Source: Ruixingdingia sedimenti | Lineage (GTDB): Bacteria; Pseudomonadota; Alphaproteobacteria; Rhodobacterales; Rhodobacteraceae | Direction of reading: 5' to 3' | NCBI RefSeq assembly: GCF_031432425.1 | Contig: NZ_JAVKPH010000074.1 | Span: 1-7,200, forward strand | DNA length: 7,200 nucleotides | Shown here: positions 1 to 4,217 of the stretch, in pieces | How the letters are laid out: the number at the start of each line of letters is the position of its first letter | How positions within the stretch are numbered: the first letter of the stretch is position 1 | Made by a program: the position numbers and the translations under genes | The notes under the pieces: model-generated | What the model was told of the DNA's origin: nothing | What the model saw: the letters and a program-made list of their open reading frames with translations, nothing else | The model's database searches: none

Positions 1-633
1 GCCAATGCCATCAACATGGTGCTGGATTCGGTCGACCTCGGGCTCGAATACGACGCCGCGCAGCTGGCGCGCAACGCGGCGAACTACGATGCCGACCACA
101 AGCTCGCCCTGACCGGCGCTGACCGCTGGACCGGCGCCAACTCGGATCCGGGCAAGGATATCGGCGACGCCAAGGAAGACATCCGCGGGTACACCGGGCG
201 CCGCCCGAACGTCCTCGTCCTTGGCCCCTCGGCAGCCAAGGCGCTGAAGAACCACCCGAAGATCAAGGAGCAGTTCAAATACGTCTCCAAGGACTCGATC
301 ACGCTCGATATGCTGGCGGCGTACTTCGAGCTCGAGAAGGTGGTGGTCGGCGATGCGGTCTTTCTGCCGGAAACCGCTCCCGACACGGCCAAGGCCACGG
401 ATGTATGGGGCGATGACGCTATCCTCGCATGGGTACCCCTGACCGGCGGCAACTTCATGGTGCCGTCCTATGGCTACACCTATGAACTGACGGGCTATCC
501 GCAGGTCGAGGCGCCCTACTATTCGCGCGAGACCAAGTCGTGGATCTATCCGACCACGACCGAGCGCAAGCCGTATCTGGTGGGGCCCGACGCGGGTTTC
601 CTGTTCCAGAACGCCGGCGCCGCAGCGGCGTAA
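1..633 (+). CDS. Major capsid protein, C-terminal part (5' end outside window)
   Basis: The reading frame is open from the first base and stops at TAA 631-633, leaving 210 residues. The start lies upstream, so the Met codon at 16 need not be the real start. The protein would be the main shell subunit of the head, probably with the HK97 fold. Seen features typical of one phage capsid family: a segment 'TGADRWTGANSDP' followed by an 'R..TGRRPNVLVLG' strand (about residues 38-80), 'ALKNHPKIKEQFKY' (about 82-95), an 'EKVVVGDAVFLPE' strand, and an aromatic C-terminal stretch with 'PSYGYTYEL', 'APYYSRETKSWIYP' and 'GPDAGFLFQNA'. The protein ends in a short Ala run. Its place just before connector and tail genes agrees with this role. 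The exact capsid subfamily was not resolved. Major capsid is a confident call from pattern and context. Confidence 0.85.
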   Translation, partial: ANAINMVLDSVDLGLEYDAAQLARNAANYDADHKLALTGADRWTGANSDPGKDIGDAKEDIRGYTGRRPNVLVLGPSAAKALKNHPKIKEQFKYVSKDSITLDMLAAYFELEKVVVGDAVFLPETAPDTAKATDVWGDDAILAWVPLTGGNFMVPSYGYTYELTGYPQVEAPYYSRETKSWIYPTTTERKPYLVGPDAGFLFQNAGAAAA

Positions 634-638
634 GGGGG
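632..638 (+). promoter_or_regulatory. Shine-Dalgarno overlapping the capsid stop
   Basis: AAGGGGG overlaps the capsid TAA and pairs with the 16S anti-Shine-Dalgarno core with one G-U pair. Two ATG codons follow in tandem, at 641 and 644. The spacing is 2 nt to the first and 5 nt to the second, so the second ATG is favoured. The overlap implies translational coupling between the capsid gene and the next gene. Confidence 0.55.
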
Positions 639-643
639 CCATG

Positions 644-1111
644 ATGAAGGTCACCCTGTCGGGCCCGGCCAGGATCGGCGGGCAGCGCAAACGCCCCGGC
701 GACGTGGTCGATGTCGATCTGCTCACGCTACGCCATCTTGAGGCGGCCGGGGTGATCGCGCCCGAACTGGCCTCGGCTGCGGCGACGGACACGCCGGTCA
801 GCGCCATGACGCAGGCCGAGTTCGAGGCCGCGGTGGCGGCCACAGCGAAGGTGCTTGCCGAGACGATGCTGGATGCCGCCCTGGAAGAGGTTGTCGCCAC
901 GGTCGAGGCCGAGAAGAACGCCGCGTTGGCACGGGCGGTCGAGGCCGAGGCGCAACGCGACCTGCTCCAGGCACGGGTCGAGGAGCTGCAACACATTCTC
1001 GCCGAGCAAACCGACACCACCCCCGCCGCGGCGGCGGCCAAAACCTCCTCCCCGGCCGCCGCACCCGCCGCGAAATCCACCCGCAAGAGTGGTGGCGCGG
1101 CCAAGGGCTGA
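644..1111 (+). CDS. Small capsid-adjacent protein: DUF7210-like N-terminal domain, coiled coil, Ala/Pro/Lys tail
   Basis: This encodes 155 residues (156 if the ATG at 641 is used). Three parts are visible. Residues 1-42 look like a small beta-rich domain, with 'R..GDVVDVD' and then 'LEAAGVIAP'; this pattern resembles the short DUF7210-type phage domain, a family assignment from memory. Residues about 45-120 are Ala/Glu-rich, largely helical and acidic, with heptad-like 'VEAEAQRDLLQARVEELQHILAEQ', shown here only to mark the coiled-coil core. The last 35 residues are Thr/Pro/Ala-rich and end in a basic, lysine-containing, surely disordered tail. The gene starts 10 nt after the capsid stop. A head accessory, decoration or connector-related role is inferred from position alone; no enzymatic motif is seen. 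A hairpin follows the stop. Confidence 0.6.
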   Translation: MKVTLSGPARIGGQRKRPGDVVDVDLLTLRHLEAAGVIAPELASAAATDTPVSAMTQAEFEAAVAATAKVLAETMLDAALEEVVATVEAEKNAALARAVEAEAQRDLLQARVEELQHILAEQTDTTPAAAAAKTSSPAAAPAAKSTRKSGGAAKG

Positions 1112-1118
1112 TGCCCCT

Positions 1119-1150
1119 TGTGCGGGCCGGTCAGCAGGCTGGCCCGCACA
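1119..1150 (+). other. Strong intergenic hairpin (10-bp perfect stem)
   Basis: TGTGCGGGCC (1119-1128) is the exact reverse complement of GGCCCGCACA (1141-1150). The 12-nt interior can add a G-U and a G-C pair, which leaves a loop of about 8 nt. The element lies in the longest gap between the capsid-side genes and the Acb2-like gene. What follows is C-rich (CCCCAACCCC), with no U tract, so it is not a standard intrinsic terminator. It could be a weak or partial terminator, an RNase barrier that stabilises the abundant capsid mRNA, or a processing site. Its function is inferred. Confidence 0.6.
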
Positions 1151-1178
1151 CCCCAACCCCAATCGTCAGGATCCCGCG

Positions 1179-1436
1179 ATGAGCACCAACATGGGCCTCC
1201 CCGTTGCCGGCTACCGCCCGCAGTCCGACCGGGCCGTTGCCACCGTCAACAGCAACAAGATCCTCGAGGAGCGGATCCTGCGCCAGATCGACGCGCTGGA
1301 ACGGGATCCCGCGGTGGATCGACGCTGGCTGGCCATCGCCAAAACCCACATCCAGGAGGGTTTCCAGGCGATGAACCGGGCGGTGTTCCAGCCCGCGCGT
1401 ATCTCGCTGCCCGAAGACGACGCGGCCGAGGACTGA
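1179..1436 (+). CDS. acb2-like: Acb2/Tad1-type cyclic nucleotide sponge (candidate anti-CBASS protein)
   Basis: This encodes 85 residues; AGGA at 1168-1171 precedes ATG 1179 by 7 nt. The protein is short, soluble and mainly helical, without signal or membrane segment. Visible motifs: GYRP at residues 11-14, V-N-x-x-K at 23-27, E-R at 31-32, D-R-R-W at 47-50, A-K-T at 54-56, Q-E at 59-60 and RAVFQP at 67-72. From memory, T4 Vs.4, an Acb2 homologue, has GYKP near its start, a VN..K motif, AKT and a RAVFQP near its C terminus in the same order. Also from memory, Tyr11 and Lys26 of Pseudomonas phage Acb2 contact cGAMP; Tyr12 and Lys27 here have the same spacing. Acb2 forms a hexamer that sequesters CBASS cyclic di- and trinucleotides, so the effector is not triggered. 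Acb2 genes are known near capsid genes. An unrelated small head protein is the alternative. Confidence 0.75.
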   Translation: MSTNMGLPVAGYRPQSDRAVATVNSNKILEERILRQIDALERDPAVDRRWLAIAKTHIQEGFQAMNRAVFQPARISLPEDDAAED

Positions 1437-1439
1437 TCC

Positions 1440-1862
1440 ATGGCCTACGCCACCCTTGCAGACCTGGTCGAGCGCGCGGGCGAGGCGGAGGTCCGTCAGA
1501 TTGCCGACCGCGACCGGGACGGGGTGCCCGATCCTGACGTGATCGGAGCGGCCCTTCAGGATGCGTCCGACCTGATCGACGGATATGTCGGTGCCCGGTA
1601 CGACATACCACTGGCCTCGATCCCGCCGCAACTGCGGCCCTGGGCGGTGTCGATCGCGCGCTACACGCTGCATCGCAATGGTGCGCCGACGTGGGTCGAG
1701 CAGGACTACAAGGATGCCCTCGCCGCCCTGAAGGACGTGGCGCACGGCCTGATCGCGCTGCCGGTCGCTGCCGGCGATACGCCGCCGGTGGCCGTCACGG
1801 GCCAGACGATGGGGCGGCATCCGGCCCAGGTATTCACCCCCCAGAAACTGAGGGGGTGGTGA
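1440..1862 (+). CDS. DUF1320 / Gp36-type head-tail connector protein
   Basis: This encodes 140 residues, starting 3 nt after the preceding stop. The opening 'MAYATLADLVERAGEAEV', the Asp-rich 'ADRDRDGVPDP' loop (about residues 22-32), the helix with 'ALQDASDLIDGYVGARY' (about 37-54), the 'PLASIPPQLR' turn and the 'SIARYTLHR' helix are the hallmark order of the DUF1320 family, to which Mu Gp36 belongs. Members are helical proteins found between capsid and tail genes and are taken to act as head-completion or connector proteins. Length agrees with the family's usual 130-150 residues. The stop TGA (1860-1862) overlaps the next ATG (1862-1864), implying coupled translation. Family membership is well supported; the connector function is known only by family context. 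Confidence 0.85.
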   Translation: MAYATLADLVERAGEAEVRQIADRDRDGVPDPDVIGAALQDASDLIDGYVGARYDIPLASIPPQLRPWAVSIARYTLHRNGAPTWVEQDYKDALAALKDVAHGLIALPVAAGDTPPVAVTGQTMGRHPAQVFTPQKLRGW

Positions 1863-2293
1863 TGTTGGCCACGATCCAGACCCGCCTCAAGGCGCAGCTT
1901 CCAGCGGCTCGCTGGGTCGGCGTCGAAATCGCAGAAGATATCGACGCCTTCTCGGATCGCGCCGGGCAGGTCGAGAGTGGCACGGCCATCATCATGCCCT
2001 GGGGTGAGCAAGCGCAGCCGCAGCAGGATGCCACGGGGGCATTCCGCCAGCTGGTGCGGACGGTTTTCGCCATCGGCGTCGTCATCCGGCACTACGACCA
2101 TCTGATGGGTGCCGACCGTGCGCTCCAGTTCGACACCTACAAGGCCGATCTGGAAGCCGCGATGGCCGGATGGGAGCCCAACGGCACCCTCGACCCCTTC
2201 GAGCTGGTGGGCGGCGAGAGCAGCCCCGTGACCACGGGTGTCAGCATCTACGTCCAGACCTGGGCCTGCACCCGCATCCTGACAGGAGCCTGA
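1862..2293 (+). CDS. Gp37-like / tail terminator-type protein
   Basis: This encodes 143 residues from ATG 1862, which overlaps the DUF1320 stop. AGGGGG at 1851-1856 lies 5 nt upstream; the in-frame GTG codons at 1856 and 1859 fall in or beside this site, so ATG is preferred. The N-terminal 'IQTRLKAQLPAARWVGVEIAE' helix-strand pattern, a central strand pair ('TAIIMPWGEQAQP' and 'RTVFAIGVVIRHYD'), and a C-terminal 'FELVGGESSPVTTGVSIYV' strand match the alpha/beta plan of Gp37 and tail-terminator proteins. These cap the tail tube and join it to the head. Position between DUF1320 and the tube protein is where this gene occurs in many siphophages and Mu-like phages. The family call is from pattern and synteny, with no catalytic motif expected. 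Confidence 0.65.
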   Translation: MLATIQTRLKAQLPAARWVGVEIAEDIDAFSDRAGQVESGTAIIMPWGEQAQPQQDATGAFRQLVRTVFAIGVVIRHYDHLMGADRALQFDTYKADLEAAMAGWEPNGTLDPFELVGGESSPVTTGVSIYVQTWACTRILTGA

Positions 2294-2295
2294 CC

Positions 2296-2469
2296 ATGCG
2301 AGACCGCCCCGCCACCGGCGGAACCTTCACCCGCGACCCCGCCACCGGCGCCCTGACGCCGGCGGTGGAGAACGCCCCCGTCATCCCGGCCGAGACCCCC
2401 GTGGCCGAGCCCGAACCCGAAACCCCGGCGGCCGAGCCCGAGCCCGCCCGCATGAAGAAGGGACGCTGA
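2296..2469 (+). CDS. Tiny Pro/Glu-rich protein, possibly DUF2635-like
   Basis: This encodes 57 residues; AGGAG at 2284-2288 lies 7 nt before ATG 2296, and the stop is 1 nt before the next ATG. The first half has 'RPATGGTFTRDPATGALTP', which resembles the short 'P..G...RDP.TG..LP' pattern of DUF2635 proteins that lie between Gp37 and the sheath or tube genes in Mu-like phages. The second half is low-complexity, alternating Ala/Pro/Glu ('PVAEPEPETPAAEPEP'), and the end is basic (RMKKGR). A 14-bp direct repeat lies inside the gene (2307-2320 and 2337-2350). The clear ribosome-binding site and tight fit between neighbours argue that it is real. Its function is unknown; the acidic half is probably disordered. 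Confidence 0.6.
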   Translation: MRDRPATGGTFTRDPATGALTPAVENAPVIPAETPVAEPEPETPAAEPEPARMKKGR

Positions 2470-2470
2470 C

Positions 2471-3400
2471 ATGGCTTTCCGCCGCGCCCGCCGCCTGGCC
2501 ATCCTCCACAAGCTCGAAACCACCTATGGCACCGACGCCACGCCCGCCGCAGCCGATGCGCTGATCGGCTCCAACGTGACCTTCACCCCGGTGGAGGGCG
2601 AGGAGGTCCGCCGCGACCTGCTGCTGCCATACCTCGGCCACCAGGGCACGATCCTGACGGCCGAATACGGTCGGATCGAATTCGATGTCGAGCTCGCGGG
2701 GTCCGGCACCGCCGGTACCGCCCCGAAATTCGACAGCATCCTGCAGGCAGCGGGGCTGGCGGTCACGCTGACCGCCAGCGTCGATGCCGAATACTCGATC
2801 GTCGAGGACGCCACGAAAAGCGGCTCGCTCTACTTCGTCGCGGATAAGGTCCGGCATGTGTTCCTCGGCGGGCAAGCCAGCCTGGCGATCAATATTTCCG
2901 CCCGTCAGATCCCGAAGATCCGCGTGACCTACATGGGGCTGCTGGGCGCTGTGACCGACATCGGTTCCATGCCCGCGGCCTCGCAGATCGGGTGGATCGC
3001 CCCGGTGGTGGTCAGCAAGGCCAACACGGTGATGACCCTGCACGGCTGGACCGCAGTCGCGGAAAGCCTGTCGCTGGACCTGGGCAACGAGCTGGTAGCG
3101 CGGCACCTGATCGGGGACGAACGGATCCTGATCTCCGACCGCCAGTCCACCGGCACGGCAGTGGTCGAGGCACGCTCGATCGCGACCATCGACTGGTTCG
3201 ACCGCGCCCGCGCGAGCACCACCGGCGCGCTGTCGCTGATCCACGGCACCGCCGCCGGCAACATCGTCGAGATCGCCGCACCCAACGTCCAGATCGGGAA
3301 ACCGACGCAGGGCGAGACCAACGGGATCATCAACTACTCGATCCCGCTGATGCTGCGTCCCAACGCCGGCCGCGATGAGATGACCATCACCTTCCGCTGA
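2471..3400 (+). CDS. Phage tail tube protein
   Basis: This encodes 309 residues, with AAGGGA at 2458-2463 giving 7-nt spacing. The protein would polymerise as rings into the tail tube around the tape measure. The N terminus, 'LHKLETTYGTDATPAAADAL' (residues 14-33), is the characteristic entry of Phage_tube_2-type tube proteins. It is followed by 'EVRRDLLLPYLGHQGTI' (about 47-63) and many alternating beta strands. A later part (about 150-200) contains 'IPKIRVTYMGLLG', and the C terminus has 'NIVEIAAPNVQIGKP' and 'INYSIPLMLRPNAG', again beta. Gly/Ser/Thr content is high and there is no signal or membrane segment. It lies directly upstream of the chaperone pair and tape measure, the standard siphovirus order. 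The absence of a sheath gene before it supports a non-contractile tail. Confidence 0.8.
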   Translation: MAFRRARRLAILHKLETTYGTDATPAAADALIGSNVTFTPVEGEEVRRDLLLPYLGHQGTILTAEYGRIEFDVELAGSGTAGTAPKFDSILQAAGLAVTLTASVDAEYSIVEDATKSGSLYFVADKVRHVFLGGQASLAINISARQIPKIRVTYMGLLGAVTDIGSMPAASQIGWIAPVVVSKANTVMTLHGWTAVAESLSLDLGNELVARHLIGDERILISDRQSTGTAVVEARSIATIDWFDRARASTTGALSLIHGTAAGNIVEIAAPNVQIGKPTQGETNGIINYSIPLMLRPNAGRDEMTITFR

Positions 3401-3433
3401 CCCCCCCCCCGAACGGGGCGTCATCGCCCCGTT
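3401..3433 (+). other. C10 run followed by a 9-bp GC-rich hairpin
   Basis: Directly after the tube stop come ten C residues (3401-3410). AACGGGGCG (3412-3420) and CGCCCCGTT (3425-3433) then form a perfect 9-bp stem with loop TCAT. No U tract follows, so this is not a classical terminator. The C run could pair alternatively with the GGGG of the stem. A role in protecting or attenuating the tube mRNA, which is needed in large amounts, is inferred from position. Confidence 0.6.
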
Positions 3434-3468
3434 GAACACCCCCTTCATCACCTTCAGGAGACCCCGCC

Positions 3469-3840
3469 ATGAAGTTCGTTCTCGGTTCCGCTGCTGTCTG
3501 GTGGCCCGTCAATGTCAGCCGTCCCGACCCCGACGCCCAGGGCAAGACCATCACCCAAACCCTGAAATGCCAGTTCCTGCCCATCGAGCAGGATGCATTC
3601 CTCGCCGAACAGGAACGGATCGCCGCCATTCCGGGGCTGCGCGCGCGGGCTGCGGCGGAGCGGGACTATCTGGCCAACACGTTCCAGGACTGGGCGGACG
3701 TCGAGGACGGCGACGGCAACAGCGTGCCCTGCACGGCGGATCACAAGGCCGCTGCGCTCCAGGACGGTGCATTCCGGGCAGGACTGTGGCGGGCGATCGG
3801 CGAGGTCACCCTCGGCGAAGAGGCCCGCCTGGGAAACTGA
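3469..3840 (+). CDS. Tail assembly chaperone, short form (gpG-like)
   Basis: This encodes 123 residues; AGGAG at 3456-3460 lies 8 nt before ATG 3469. The order tube protein, this gene, frameshift extension, tape measure is that of lambda G and GT. The protein starts with a beta segment ('KFVLGSAAVWWPVNVSRPD'), continues 'TLKCQFLPIEQDAF', then is helical with acidic patches ('DWADVEDGDGN') and a C-terminal 'GLWRAIGEVTLGEEARLGN'. Such chaperones bind the tape measure, keep it soluble and recruit tube subunits, and are absent from the finished virion. Sequence similarity to lambda G itself is not evident, as is usual. The call rests on position, size and the slippery heptamer immediately before its TGA at 3838-3840. 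Confidence 0.8.
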   Translation: MKFVLGSAAVWWPVNVSRPDPDAQGKTITQTLKCQFLPIEQDAFLAEQERIAAIPGLRARAAAERDYLANTFQDWADVEDGDGNSVPCTADHKAAALQDGAFRAGLWRAIGEVTLGEEARLGN

Positions 3841-4217
3841 AGGCGGCCGGCCGGGCCTGGGCGCTCTCGCGTCTCGGCCGCGCCGACAGCCGCGAGCCCG
3901 TCAGGCTCGACGCCGATCTGATCCACCAGTTCGAGATCCTGGGCGCACCGATCGCGCCCGGGGCGCTCCCCGCCGCTCCGGCGGCCTCAGAAGGCTTTGA
4001 GGTCATGCCCGTCAACTGGCCCGCCGTCACCGCGTTCCTTGGCTGCGAGACCCAGTGGCGGTGCGCGGCGGGCCTCGCAGGGCTGATCTGGCTCGGCCTC
4101 GACTACGGCGCGGTCGATGTCGTGATGCGCCGGTGCGGGCTGGCGGATGAGGTGTTCACGGACATCCAGCTGATCGAACAGGCCGCGCTGGATGTGTTCT
4201 CGGAGGATATGTCGTGA
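3469..4217 (+). CDS. Tail assembly chaperone frameshift fusion (gpGT-like, DUF1799 C-terminal domain)
   Basis: This is the long product of -1 slippage at 3831-3837: 123 residues in the first frame, then 126 from Leu (CTG 3837), 249 in total. The extension opens 'LKAAGRAWALSRLG', then has 'LIHQFEILGAP' and an Ala/Pro linker. From about residue 180 it has 'VNWPAVTAFLGCETQW' and 'GLAGLIWLGLDYGAVDVVM', the pattern I associate with DUF1799. That family is typically found as the frameshifted T part of tail chaperones. No ribosome-binding site with a good start is seen for the extension alone, which supports expression by frameshifting. In lambda the minority GT form tethers the tape measure through T. 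The stop overlaps the tape measure GTG (GTGA at 4214-4217). A DUF1799 gene started internally is the less likely alternative. Confidence 0.8.
3831..3837 (+). promoter_or_regulatory. Programmed -1 frameshift site, GGGAAAC
   Basis: The heptamer is in the correct phase, G GGA AAC, followed at once by the zero-frame TGA. It fits X XXY YYZ, and differs by one base from the lambda G/GT site GGGAAAG. After slippage, translation continues with CTG at 3837-3839 in the -1 frame, which stays open to 4217. The downstream 60 nt are very GC-rich and contain a perfect 6-bp hairpin (CGAGCC 3893-3898, GGCTCG 3904-3909), but I did not compute a stimulatory structure. Confidence 0.85.
4202..4206 (+). promoter_or_regulatory. 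Shine-Dalgarno setting the GTG start of the tape measure
   Basis: GGAGG lies within the end of the chaperone fusion frame, 7 nt before GTG 4214. This strong, well-spaced site selects the GTG and avoids the need for an ATG, which first occurs in this frame only at about 4693. Confidence 0.75.

Noticed and set aside
1119..1150. Reading the hairpin as a standard rho-independent terminator
   Set aside because: The stem is good, but C-rich sequence follows where a U tract should be, and the same operon continues 29 nt later.
2381..3451. A 356-codon open frame on the minus strand across the tail tube gene
   Set aside because: It lies antisense to a well-supported gene, is rich in Arg/Gly/Asp as expected from GC-rich complement, and no recognisable domain appears. 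Long antisense frames are common at this GC content.
3432..3836. Upstream part of the -1 frame, open from 3432, as an independent gene start for the DUF1799-like protein
   Set aside because: The first 130 or so codons are Arg/Pro/Gly-rich out-of-frame reading of the chaperone, with no good ribosome-binding site. The slippery heptamer explains expression of the downstream part better.
3842..3886. Possible frameshift-stimulating stem pairing 3842-3848 with 3876-3884
   Set aside because: The best pairing I found by eye is 3 plus 4 base pairs with a 2-nt bulge, which is weak evidence in sequence this GC-rich. A folding or pseudoknot search is needed to claim it.
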